64,000 nt of DNA from the NCBI GenBank assembly GCA_019054805.1, contig JAHQIY010000018.1, positions 930,001-994,000 on the forward strand, written 5' to 3'. The notes beneath the pieces were generated by a model. That model worked only from the letters and a program-made list of their open reading frames with translations. It ran no database searches and had not been told where the DNA came from. Made by a program: the position numbers and the translations under genes. This document shows positions 12,901-23,601 of this stretch, piece by piece. Source of the DNA: Brachionus manjavacas (taxonomy: Eukaryota; Rotifera; Eurotatoria; Ploima; Brachionidae). The first letter of the stretch is position 1. Each line of letters starts with the position of its first letter.

Positions 12901-15900
12901 TTTAAGGCATAAATTTTCTATTTTGTTCTTAAAATATTCTTCATCTCTTCACAAAAGATCTCTTTTGGATTTATGTTTGGTAAAAAATAAATGATAATAC
13001 ATCTTTTTTATTAAGGAAAAAAAATCGACTTCTTTTGAAATTTTTGGTTGTAAATTGTTTTAACAATTCTGCGCAGAATTGTTAAAAATTCATAAAAAAC
13101 TCATCTCATATGACTTGACTAAATTATTTTTTTGAAATTTTAAGAAAAAAAAAAACTAAAAAATATTTAAATTTGTTAAATTTCATAAGATATACAATTA
13201 TCTAAAAATTCAAAGTCATTGTCAGCTTGAATTTTTAGTGGGTTCTAGTTGGTTTTTTGCTTTAAATTTTTCGCTCTCTGAAAAATAAAATGAAAAATTT
13301 TAAAGCCTAAACGTTGCAGGTCATCAAAAACTACAATAAAATTAAAAAAAAGTAAAGATAAAATTATTCTTAACCTCAAATAAACAAGTAAAATTTAAAA
13401 TGCAAGTCAACTGACTTTAAGTCTGGTTCTTGGTAAAATTAACAATTTTTTTCAAGAAATTTTCAAAAAACTTAAGATCCTAGCACCACTGTAAGTATTC
13501 TAAATATTCCAAAACCCACGTTTTTAATTTATTCCATATTTTCAGACATGGGCAAAAGTCATTAAGTCAAAGCTTTTTTTTAAAAAAAAGTCACTAAAAT
13601 TGAAAAATTTAGAGAAAAAAATAAATTTTTATTTTTTTTTCGAAAGATGTTGCTTTTTAAATTAAATGTTGATGTCGAACACTTAATGTTAATTTTTTCT
13701 TTTTTTGATATTTAAAAACAAAATTAAAAAAAAAATTTAAGTCAAGTCAAATAACTTTTTTAAAAAAAAAAATTTAAGTCAAGTCACTGACTTTTTTTTT
13801 TTACTTTTGCCCAAGTCTGCATATTTTGCCCATTTTTTTTTTATAAAAAATATTTTATTCAATTACCTTCACAAAATATCCCGTTTCCAATATAACCATC
13901 TTTACATACACATTTATAAGACCCTTCCGTGTTAAAACAAAGCGAATTTTTCTGGCACTCATTTTCATTTAGACATTCATTGACATCTTTACAAAGCTTG
14001 TCATGGTCAAGATCCGGCTCGTAGCCAACCGGACACTTTTCAACACACAACAAACTGCTTCCATTAACTTTAATGGCCGCAGATGAGCATTTTTTGCACC
14101 CATCGACTCTATAGGGCTCATAGCAGCCATCACAAGCCGCATGGCATTTGTAATCACATACCGCATCTATTGCTCGGTTAAGTGTCGATGACTTTTGGCA
14201 CCGTAGTCTTATTTGCTCTCTTTCCTTGAATTTTTCCAACCTAGCATTCAACACTTGCACATCAGCACTGCGACTGCCAAAGCTGTAATAAGCCGGCTCC
14301 ATTGGACTAGCATCAAAATAGCTCAGGTACAAATGACTCGTTTCATCCGAGTCAATTTGTATGCCGTACTGGACATACAAACCAAACAGCTCACTTCTGC
14401 TCTCATAATTTAAGCAGATGAAAAAATTCTGGTAAATGTCCCCATTTCCGGTTGTTCCGGCGGCCGAGTCTTCATTTAGCAGAACCGCTTTTCCCTTGCG
14501 GTAAAAAACCACTCCTTTAGTGGTTATTTGAAACATGTACCAAGTGTTTTGGTCACTGGGTGTTGTTGCGATTACTACAAAAATCTCGCCTTGACTTGCT
14601 GCCGTAAATTTCAAGCACTTTCCCTGCTGTTCTGTCCGCTCCAAAACCATTATCAAATTGTTCGACCATTTAAGCTCGCATGGCAAAACAGCGTACTTTA
14701 AGTCCCAAATTTTTTTCACCAGTTGTATCGGGTCCAAATAGTCGACCACCCCGATCACCTTGTTCCACAGCCTAATCCAAAACGGGTTCATATTCTTCAC
14801 ATTATTCATGCTAATCTGCAACGACTTGTGCATTCTCTTGCATCGTTTCACATTGCTTTGTCTTTTGGGTCTGCCATCTCTCTTGAACGAATGACTGCTG
14901 ACCGACTTGATGTCAAGTGAGATGAAAGGATTCAGCAGTGAGTTGTTTATCCTCAAGGCTTTTACTCTAAACAAACAATTTGTCTTCATGGAGTATTCGT
15001 GCAGTACTTGGTTCAAATTGACCACGGACACAGTTGAATCGTTTTCGTCGTACTCTAGAACAAGGCCTAAAATGTTGATGTAATTTTTGTGCAGGCTTTT
15101 AAACGGTTCATTGACAAGTCTAGCCGACTGGTACGTGTAAATATCTGACTTTTTTTTGGCCAGCCAAAATTCATTTCTTTTCATGAAGTTGATTTCGTCA
15201 TTTTTTCTGAAGAAAAACTCGTTTTTTGGCAACGAAGAATTGGACTCTATTGATTCATCTTCATTTAGGTTCATTGTGAGCAAAAATTCCTTGCCACCAT
15301 TCATCAGGTGCTCGCTAGTGGGCGATATATAATTGAGAATGTTGAAGCGGCACTCAGTTGAGCCTTTTTTGATAAAAAATTTTGTCGAAGTTAGACCAGT
15401 GGGCTCCTTGAGGTAAACTGTGATGGCAAATTTAAGAGCGTCAAGCTTGTTTTTCCATTTGGTCTCAAATTCTTCGATGGTAAATCCGAACTTGCAGTGC
15501 TTTTTGGCATAATCAGCACAAATTTTGCGCTCTTTGTCGCCCATATGGGCAAATAACATGGGAACATTTATGTTCAGTATTGAGACTATGGGCTCGTATT
15601 TGAAGTCAAAGGCTCTCGGATACTTGTGCACTGTTTTCAGCCATCCTATAAATGTGTCACTGAAATCCGGCTGATTTAAATTGGCCACTATCGCAGCTAC
15701 TTCTTGACTGCCACCTTTTACTGATATATAAGTGCTGGCATATTCACTCTTTTTTCTTCAAAAAAATATTTTTTTTTCTAGTCAACTAGCTGTAAATGTA
15801 CCTACGTTTCACCTTTTTCTTTATCCTGCTTTTTGTTCTGTTTATTTGTGTCACTCTTGGTGTTTTCTTTTTTCAGCATGACCCTGGCTAAAAAAGCATT

Positions 15901-18900
15901 AGCTTTTATATTCCAACTTCGACTGAACATTTTCATGCTGTCCTGAATGCATTGTTGAGAAAAAGTTTCAATGCTAGATGTTTTGGTCTTGTGCATTGTG
16001 TGCATTATTTTGAATTCGCCACCGAATTTTGCCGACACAACCACGTGAGTTCCATACCTTAAAATGAATTTATCTTTTAAAAAATAAATTGTTTTCTTTG
16101 TAAGCTTTTATTTGAAAAAGTATTTACCAAATTTTTCAGGTGCATCCTCATAAAAATAGCTGTCCGGCAAGGATAAAAAATCGACCAAAAACTCCGGATC
16201 TAGGTTCCATGGCCGAATTTGGTCTAATATTAAATCGTATCTTAATTTATAAATTTTAAATTTTTTTTTAGGAAAATTTTTTTGTCTTTTTTTTTATCAC
16301 TCTCTATTATTTGATCTGACAATTTACTTTTTTTCTGGGAAAATCGGGTTCATGTCCATTTTGTGATCAGAGTCCAAAAACCACATCAGTTTGTAAACAC
16401 TCGTGATTTTTTTGATAATAAAAATTTTGAAAAATGGTCATGACATCTAATCACAAAGTAGATATGAACCCATTTTAATTTTAACCCGAAAAATATCAGG
16501 CAATCATGCTTTATTAATTAATTTGATCAAATGTTAAAAAATAATTTTCATTTTTATCAATAAATTAAAATACTAGATTTAAGATTCTTAGAAAAAAAAA
16601 TTGCAAAAAGACCCTGCACCCAAAAAAACTAATGAGGAACTAAAACCTAAGAGACAATGCTCAAATTTCATTTAGATGTTAGGAGCAAAAATAAGAACAT
16701 CTGAGAAGGTGCAAAATTTAAAAATAAAATAATTTTTTTTAATTTGATAATATAAAGTAATTTGCAGGTATTTGATACCGTAATTCGTGTTGAGAACTTA
16801 AAGGCTAAAGCTCAAAGCAAACATTTTTTCTATTAGAGTCAATTACATAGTTTATTTGTTATAGCAATTAAGATTAAATTAGAAAAATTTAAAATTAAAA
16901 AATTAAAAATATTGCGGAATTAATTTCCAAATAGAAAAAAAGTAAAATTTAAACTTTTTTTATGAGAGTAAAGGCAGTTTTTTTGTTAGAGAAAAAGTTA
17001 AATTTGGACTTGATTATTTGGAAAATATCCCATATTCAATGTATTTTCTATCTAATTTAATTTTAACTTGTTTTATCAAATAAACTACAGTACTGCTATG
17101 ATTTTCTGTTTTTACGTAATTTTACGTGAAATTACGTAATATCCGGTAGTTTTACGTAAATTCTGGTAAAATTATTTAAATTTACCAGAGTAAAAAAAAG
17201 TAAATATACCGGATTTTTTCAGAATTTACGTAAAATTACCGGATATTACGTAATTTTTGTAAAAAGTAATTTTACGTGAAATTTTAATTGAAAATGGTAA
17301 TTTTTAGTAAAAAAAAAGTAAATTTTATGCAAATTTTGAAAAAAGTAATCTTAAACAATAAACAAAAACGCAAAAGCAAAAAAGTTTAATTTTATACTAC
17401 TTAATATAATTCAACGATTCGATCAGTCTCCATTTTTCTATAACCACTTTACTCATCTTAATTTATATTAATATTTTTTTTAAAGAAATTTTTTGAAATT
17501 ATATTTAATTAATGAATATTTAGAAAAAACTTTATGTTCAATGAATGAAAACATTAAGAAACTAAACACAAATGTTTCTAAACTAAACAACGAATAAAGC
17601 CATTAAAAAATTTATTATTATTTATTTAATAAATTTTTTAATCATTAAATTGGGGGTGAAACTGACACTTCTTTTTTTTCACCAGAAACCAAAAGAAAGG
17701 TCGAGAGAACTTATAGTAGTTTCAGTGATAGCTAAGCTAGTAAAACCATAAGTATTCTTATATTTTTTTTTAATATAATATTTTATTTAAAAATCTTAAA
17801 ATACAAAAAAAAGTAAATAATAAGCCATTTACGAATCGTCTCAGAAGTGAGATAGTGAAGAGATTTGTAAATGATAAAGGACAGACTCTAGGGTGTAATG
17901 AAAAAAATTTCCTAAATAAATGGAGGAAATAAAAAGTTAGTATTCAAATGAAAAAAAACAGCTTAATTGTTTTTACTAAAAAGGTTTGTTGAATCTTGTG
18001 CCAAAGAATTCTAGTTTCAAAGAATTATGGATTAAAACTGGTGACAGCTATAGAAATTATAAAATAAAAAAAAAAAACTTCTGAAAATTTTTTTTTAAAA
18101 ATTTAAAAATTTTTACTTTTTTTTTACTAAAAATTAACATTTTCCAAATAAAAGGAAATTTTTTTTTCTCCAAATTCAGGCCCAAAAAATTTTTAAAAAG
18201 TTAGTATTTTTTGGAATTTTTACTTTATACAAAAATTACGTAATATCCGGTAATTTTACGTAAATTCTGGAAAAATCCGGTATATTTAATTTTTTTTTCT
18301 TTGGTAAATTTACATAATTTTACCAGAATTTAGGTAAAACTACCGGATATTACGTAATTTTACGTTAAATTACGTGAAAACAGATAATCATAGCATTACT
18401 GTATGTAATTAACTCTAATAGAAAAAATGTGGATTTGGGCTTTACTCTTAGAGTCTCAACACGAGTTTACGGTAATAGTTTGTGTGACAATTTTTTTTTA
18501 ATAATAAATAAAATTTTATAGATCAATAATTGGAGAGAATGCCAAAAGCCTTTTAAATATATTCGGTTAATTAATAAAAAAATATTCCATCGACTTGGAA
18601 ATGCAAAAATTTTATCTTTAAATAATTAAAATTAAAATCGGGGTTGATCAGACCAAAAAACTATCAAAAACTTCATAGAATTTTCAAATAAAGCCTTTAA
18701 TTTTTTTGGAAATACTTAAAATAAGTTTTCTGGGATATTTAATTTTTTTTCAAGTCTAAAGTTTAAATAAATTTACATTAGAACAGTTGATTGGATTTGA
18801 AAAAGCCAGAAATCGGAAGAGGTTGTTTCCTTATTGACATTTTGGTTCAAATTACTGTTACGATTTGTCTTATCATCTGATAAATCATAGCCTGGTGAGA

Positions 18901-20058
18901 GAATTTTTTGATTATTTGCACCACCATAAGCATTTTTTGAGTCTGATCTTTAAATTTTTTAAATCTTTTATTTTTCAATTTCAACAAGAAAAAAAATTAC
19001 ACTTACGAAAAAACATTGGTATAGCGATCTAAATTTGATCTGCTGGCAACAAATTTCATATAATCAGATGATTCTCCAAAAGTAGTTGTCTGGGTCTTGG
19101 TATCATAAATTCCATTTGCAGTCATTATATCAGGCACTGTATGATGATTAAAGCTAAAAATACTAACTAGAAAAAAATTAAAATTTTTAAAATTTTTTTA
19201 CTATTTTTGATAATTGCAGTAGCGAGTGATTATTGATTTTCGGCGAGAATTTTCGCTGTTCTCGTATTTTATATCAAAACCAGTGCCTAAAGTGTAAGCT
19301 CCGGAAATCATTTTCTAAATAGAATTATTAAGATAATTTTTAAATTTTATGACTATATCTACTTTGCATTCGGTAGCAGTCTCAAGTTTGGCATATCTTC
19401 TACAAAAGCTTTTCATATCAGTGTAGTTACTGCTTTGCATTGAGGCTCTTTTTTTGCGTCTAAAATCACCTGAATCAAATTGCATGTCGTCATCCATTTG
19501 AGCCAGTTCTTCTGTTGACTTGGTTTGTGGCATGCCGGTGAATTGGTGACATCCGCTTAGCAAAAAACTACCCAAACCAAATGGATATGAAAATTTTAGC
19601 TTTGAAGACTCGGTTACTTCTGGAGACTCTTTGGAACTAATTAATTTAAAGATAATAGAAATATAATAAATATAAGTTATTAAAGATAGCAATATATTCT
19701 ACTTGGTTTGTTTGCGGATGTGAACATCTCCCGGTTTAAACCTGTTGTCTGATTTAAATCCTGTTCCTCGCGATAGAACTATTTCTTGATCCTTATAAAT
19801 TTAATAAAAAAATTTTATTTAAAAATCCTAAGTATTTACATCTTTTAATTTTTTTATGTAGGAATTGAGAAAATTATCAGTATCTCTTTTGATCCGATTT
19901 GATAAATCTTCATGTTTTTTGATAAAATTGTTATAGCTGCTTGTTTTGGACTCAAATACCGGGTCTTCATCTTCAATAGAAACTCCGTCGTCTTCATTTA
20001 CACTTGAAATATAGTTCTTTACAAATCCAATTAAGTAAAAAATCAAAAACCAATTCAT
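3319..20058 (-). CDS. Secreted MACPF-domain protein with about 21 EGF-like repeats, 22 exons
   Basis: Exons, in transcript order on the minus strand: 20058-19840, 19791-19703, 19636-19363, 19314-19202, 19153-19007, 18947-18777, 16240-16128, 16073-15806, 15755-13867, 11519-11397, 11346-11101, 11052-10870, 10819-10694, 10030-9905, 9796-9296, 8038-7271, 7210-6941, 6877-6722, 4148-3978, 3931-3633, 3581-3482, 3434-3319. All 21 junctions are GT-AG and in phase, giving about 2155 residues. Order of parts: signal peptide (MNWFLIFYLIGF...), propeptide ending in a furin-type RRKKR site (about 162-166), MACPF domain (about 190-540, start GAYTLGTGFD; signature YGTHVVVSAKFGG at 382-394), a linker, a small Cys-rich segment, then about 21 EGF-like domains (about 1052-1984), most opening D-I/V/L-N/D-E-C as in calcium-binding EGF, and a C-terminal domain of about 170 residues (1985-2155). 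EGF-bearing exons are symmetric phase 1-1. MACPF proteins oligomerise on membranes, some forming pores; whether this one does is unknown. EGF exons could still be missed in the large introns. Confidence 0.85.
4961..5318. mobile_element. Foldback/MITE with 7-bp target duplication
   Basis: The two halves are near-perfect inverted copies of each other for about 120 bp per arm. The ends are AGGGGTTGTGAAG at the left and CTTCACAACCCCT at the right. CTTTGGA at 4954-4960 is repeated at 5319-5325 as a target-site duplication. It lies in the 2.6-kb intron between exons 18 and 19 of the MACPF/EGF gene. The duplication size is closest to hAT-like insertions (usually 8 bp), but no transposase is present. 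Confidence 0.8.
5817..6622. mobile_element. Inverted-repeat element in MACPF/EGF intron
   Basis: The left arm from about 5820 (AGTTATTTTTGTGATC...) matches the reverse complement of the right arm ending near 6620 for about 100 bp. Shared inner pieces include ACATTGAAATTAAATAGATT and TTAAAGCAAAAA. The roughly 600-bp centre has no open frame. It is the second foldback element in the same intron. Confidence 0.6.
8039..9295. other. Large intron between exons 15 and 16 of the MACPF/EGF gene
   Basis: About 1.25 kb without an EGF-coding exon that I can find. At 8828-9036 the ends AGTTGTTCCTCAAGTCTT and AAGACTTGAGGAACAACTTT are inverted copies, marking a small MITE of about 200 bp that also has internal AAGTC-rich repeats. 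Confidence 0.5.
11520..13866. other. Large intron between exons 9 and 10 of the MACPF/EGF gene
   Basis: About 2.3 kb of A+T-rich sequence with no convincing coding exon on either strand. At 13553-13820 inverted ends (AGACATGGGCAAAAGT and ACTTTTGCCCAAGTCT) define another small foldback element rich in AAGTCA repeats. A segment near 12765-12810 shares about 25 bp (GACTAGATTCTTCAAAAGAA...) with the reverse complement of 1835-1862, so it belongs to a dispersed repeat. Confidence 0.5.
15806..19314 (-). other. MACPF domain core exons
   Basis: Exons 4 to 8 carry the start and core of the MACPF fold. Exon 4 opens with GAYTLGTGFD, like the LGxGYD start of many MACPF domains. Exon 8 must use the acceptor before 16073, giving DKFILRYGTHVVVSAKFGG, the (Y/F)GTHxxxxxxxGG signature with the usual preceding FI..Y. 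A later AG at 16058 would break the frame. Exon 9 continues with SEYASTYISVKGGSQEVAA, which resembles the second-sheet SxxxxGG segment of the family. A Lys/Gln-rich insert (after KKENTKSD) sits where the second transmembrane-hairpin helices would be expected. Confidence 0.75.
16776..18480. mobile_element. Large foldback element in MACPF/EGF intron 6
   Basis: The outer ends TACCGTAA and TTACGGTA are followed inward by a matching inverted block (CGTGTTGAG... and ATTTTTTCTATTAGAGT), then by a second matching inverted block at about 17090-17260 versus 18225-18410 built of TTACGTAATATCCGGTA-type repeats. The insertion is next to TA on both sides, compatible with a mariner-like TA target. About 240 bp present only in the left arm (16855-17085) suggest a later insertion. 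No transposase frame is visible. Confidence 0.65.
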
Positions 20059-20741
20059 TTTAAATTAATTCGAGTCTAAAAGATTTTTTTTCTTCGATCA
20101 TTGATTCTTGATCGGTCAAAAATTTAATTTATTTTTGGCTGTTTAAAATTTAATTAAAGTGCAGAGCGCCTTTTTTATTTTTATATACATTTTGGCAGAA
20201 TAAATAAGAATACTTACCATTCTAGATTGAGTTAAAGATAGAAAAAAAATCTTTATAAAAAGTTTATTAGGAATTTGGAAAAAATTACATATTTCAATAA
20301 AGTGTTTTTTATGTCATATTAATTTTTAATAGCGGCTATAAATGAGCATTCGTGGGCTCAAAACATGCATTTGTTTCAATCCGATTTAAATCGGAATTCA
20401 ATTCAGTTCAAATTTTTTGAGGAAAAAAATAAAGATCAATTGAGTTTAATTGCCGAAAAAATTATTGAACATGTTTTTAAAGGCATAAAACTTTTAAAGT
20501 ACTGGTAAAGAGTCCAAAGTCAGGAATATAATATTTTTAAATTTTGATTCAATTAAATTTTTAGTTGATAATAAAAATGGTTTAATTTCTTTTATTTGCC
20601 TATTAAAAAACACATTTTAAGTGAAAAGCATCAAATTTTTAACCAAAAGAATTTTTTTTTCTAATTTTTAAATAAAAAAATTTAATTTTCTAATTTTATT
20701 TTTATTTTAACAAAACTAATTAGATAGTACACTAAAAAGAT
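20059..20741. other. Intergenic: promoter side of the MACPF/EGF gene, 3' side of nucleolin-like copy 1
   Basis: No gene seen in about 680 bp. Besides the TATA candidate it holds a 16-bp palindrome near 20381-20396 (TCCGATTTAAATCGGA). Confidence 0.5.
20179..20187 (-). promoter_or_regulatory. TATA-box candidate of the MACPF/EGF gene
   Basis: TATATAAAA on the minus strand, about 120 bp before the ATG at 20058, followed by a short G+C-rich patch (AAGGCGCTCTGC) that could hold the start site. This rests on motif and position only. Confidence 0.35.
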
Positions 20742-22166
20742 TTATTCATCATCATCATCTTCATCTTCATCATCATCATCATCGTCTTCCTCGTCATCTT
20801 CATCATCATCTTCATCATCATCGTCATCATCAGCTTCAGCTTTTTGCTGGTCATCATCATCTTCGTCATCATCATCTTCATCCTCATCATCATCTTCATC
20901 CTCATCATCATCTTCATCCTCATCATCATCTTCATCATCATCCTCATCATCATCATCTTCGTCTTCACCAGTTTCCATTTCATCGTCTTCATCCTCATCA
21001 TCTTCATCTTCGTCCTCTTCTTCAACTTCTAATTTTCTTTTTCCATTTTTGTTCTCTTCCTGTTTCACTTTACCATTCATTTTGGTAGCAGGAGTTTCTT
21101 TCTTTTTTTCTTCTTCCTTTTTGACCAGTTGCTCGCCCTTGGTGTTTTTTAATTTTTTTGTAGCAGGTTCTTCAGTTTTGGCAACAGTTTCCTGTTTCTT
21201 TTTGGGCTCTGGTTTTTTAAAAGAAAAATCAACAACAAGTTTTTTTCCATTCAACTCTTTTCCATTAGACGCCTCGAGAGCTTTTTTCGCCTCTTGTTCA
21301 TTGGCAAAACTTGCGAAAGCAAAACCAAAGTTCAACTTGGTATCCTTTCTAATGGGTAGATTAAATTCAGTGCAGTTTTTGAAAAACTTCTTCAAATCTG
21401 ATTCAGTGCAGGTCTTTTCGAATCCACTTACATGAAGTTTTTTCATATCATACTCTTTTGGTTGATCTTTTTTTAGTTTATCTTTTTTGATATAAGAACT
21501 CTTTTCGCCCACAAAGTCAATAACCAAATCTTGGTCGCGGATTTTTTTATGCTGCAGTTCTTTGTAATTTTTATTAGCTATTTCCTCAGTTTTAAATTCC
21601 ACATGAGCAAAAGTGAATTGTTTTCCCATTTTTTTATTTTTTTTATTGATATTTTTTCTGGAACGTTTGATTCTTACTTCTTGAATATCAGCCGACAAAG
21701 ACTTGATTTCATCATCAGTCACATCGTTCGGCAACGACTTCAAGAAGAGAGTACAAGCATCAGAAGCTTTTTGTCTATTTGGCGTGCTTTGTTCTTCGCT
21801 TGGAACGCTTTCTGGTTTTTTATCTTCAGTTTCTTTTACAATTCCATTTTTACCATTTTTTACTTTCTTTTTTTTATCAACTTTTGGCTGATCAACCTTC
21901 ATTTGTGCGTCTTGAACTGGTGTTTTTTTTTCCACTTTTATTTCTTGCTTTGGCACTGGTGTTTTCTTCTCCACCTTGATCTCTTGGACTTTTTTTTCAG
22001 CTTTTATTTTCACCTCCACTGGCTCGGCTGATTTTTCTACTTTCTTTTTTTCTTGTTGTTGTTTTTTCTTCATGTTCTCTTTTGGTTTGAATACCTCAGT
22101 CTTTTTGACTGCCCCAGATTGATTCTGTTGTTTTTTGGCTTTAACCTTTTCCGGTTTCTTGATCAT
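20742..22166 (-). CDS. Nucleolin-like two-RRM protein, copy 1 (intronless)
   Basis: A single open frame of 474 residues. Order: a Lys/Glu-rich basic N-terminus with repeated KVEKKTPV units (about 1-130); RRM1 from about DACTLFLKSLPNDVT with an FTFAHVEF RNP1-like motif; RRM2 from KKLHVSGF with GFAFASF as RNP1; a Lys/Glu spacer (TKMNGKVKQEENK); and a tail of about 80 residues that is almost only Asp and Glu. Nucleolin and related nucleolar RNA-binding proteins have the same ingredients but carry the acidic part at the N-terminus. A role in rRNA maturation is inferred from family. The tail is encoded by GAT/GAA/GAG triplet runs and probably varies in length. Two further copies lie upstream on the same strand. 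Confidence 0.8.
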   Translation of the reverse strand: MIKKPEKVKAKKQQNQSGAVKKTEVFKPKENMKKKQQQEKKKVEKSAEPVEVKIKAEKKVQEIKVEKKTPVPKQEIKVEKKTPVQDAQMKVDQPKVDKKKKVKNGKNGIVKETEDKKPESVPSEEQSTPNRQKASDACTLFLKSLPNDVTDDEIKSLSADIQEVRIKRSRKNINKKNKKMGKQFTFAHVEFKTEEIANKNYKELQHKKIRDQDLVIDFVGEKSSYIKKDKLKKDQPKEYDMKKLHVSGFEKTCTESDLKKFFKNCTEFNLPIRKDTKLNFGFAFASFANEQEAKKALEASNGKELNGKKLVVDFSFKKPEPKKKQETVAKTEEPATKKLKNTKGEQLVKKEEEKKKETPATKMNGKVKQEENKNGKRKLEVEEEDEDEDDEDEDDEMETGEDEDDDDEDDDEDDDEDEDDDEDEDDDEDEDDDDEDDDDQQKAEADDDDDDEDDDEDDEEDDDDDDEDEDDDDE

Positions 22167-23601
22167 TTTTTTTATCTATTTAAAATAAAATAAATTTTTG
22201 TTAAAACACATGGCTACAGTTTAAAAATTCAACTCAATTTATAATATTTTGTTTAGCATTTTATTCGAATGTTTTAGAAATATTTGCACGTGCGTTTTTT
22301 TAATGCAAAATTTTCTAAATATTTTCTCAAAGTATTCTTTATATGAGATATTAGTTTGTCTTTAAAAAAATATCAAATTATTTTTATATTATTTAAACAG
22401 AAAATTTAATTTTTGTGTAGACTTGAATTTTTTTTTAATAATTCGAATTAATTTAATTTAAAAAACATTTAAATTTTGTGTAAATTTTTGTTGATTAAAA
22501 ATTTAGAGCGTGGCATAACTTTTGTCTTGGTTTAAATAAAATTTTCAAACTTAAATTTAAATTTTTCAGGTCTTTTATAACAAAAACTTAAATAACAGAT
22601 AAATTAATTATGCTTTTTTATTTTAGATTTAAATATTGTTTGATTGTCGATAAGATTTCATTTTAATTTGTAATAAATTTAAATTTTTGTTAAATTTAAT
22701 TTTTTTTTTTTTTAATTTCCATTATTATTGATATTATATGCATTATTTGTTATTTTTTTGTCTAGAAAAAATATTTCTCATTACTAGGAGATACTAATAA
22801 ATGAAAGTTTAATCTTTTACAAAAAAACTTGAGAAGAATATTTAAGCATATCAATTCTCAAACAATTGCTATTCAAATGTCAAAATTATCACTATTTTAG
22901 ACTTCATCATTTCCATAATATATTTTTTTTAAAAAAACTACTGCTTTTGAATTAATTTTTATTACATATTAGAGATTAGAAAGGAATTATAAATTATTAA
23001 ATTTTCTTTATTAAATAAAAATCATTATACAAGAGTCAAGTACTAGTCATGAATTGAAAAGTTTAACAATTACTTGAAGCCTAACTAATTTGAAAAAAAA
23101 ATTAAGTATGAAACTTTTCTGAATTAAAATATGTAGTACAAGTATTTTATTTTTAGCCTCTCTTTCAATGAAATTGATAAGTTTTAAGCGATTTATCGAA
23201 AAAAATATAGAAAATTTTATTAAATTAATTCAAGCCTTAAAAAAGCCTCTATTTTAAAATTAATACTAAAATTAAAGAACAGGTTCTTTAAAAAAGCATC
23301 AAAAATTTTGCATAAAAACAGTTCGACCTTTTTCGGTAAAAAAAATCAAACAGATTCTTCTATTTTGGTTAGATTTATGGCCAACCCTAACTAAAAATGA
23401 TTTCTTTTTCAATTCATAAATTTTCTATATATATTAAAATAAGCTTTGACTTTAAATATATTTAAGAGAAGCAACTAAAGCGATGACTTTGACTTAAGAA
23501 CTAAAGAGACAATTATTAAAAACTAAATTTTTGATAAAAAAAATGAATTTTCTTTTTAAATTTTATTTAACTAAAACAAATTAGATATTACACAAAAAAG
23601 A
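22167..23601. other. Intergenic between nucleolin-like copies 1 and 2
   Basis: About 1.4 kb of A+T-rich DNA with long T and A runs; no coding frame, tRNA-like fold or element end that I can support. Confidence 0.5.

Noticed and set aside
16058-16128. An apparent frame break between MACPF exons 7 and 8
   Set aside because: It came from using the AG at 16058. The acceptor at 16074 restores the phase and also supplies the conserved DKFILRYGTH segment, so no frameshift exists.
20844-21979. Long plus-strand open frames rich in Ile, Phe and Leu opposite the nucleolin-like genes
   Set aside because: They are antisense shadows of the Asp/Glu/Lys-rich coding runs. The minus frames show RRM motifs; the plus frames show nothing.
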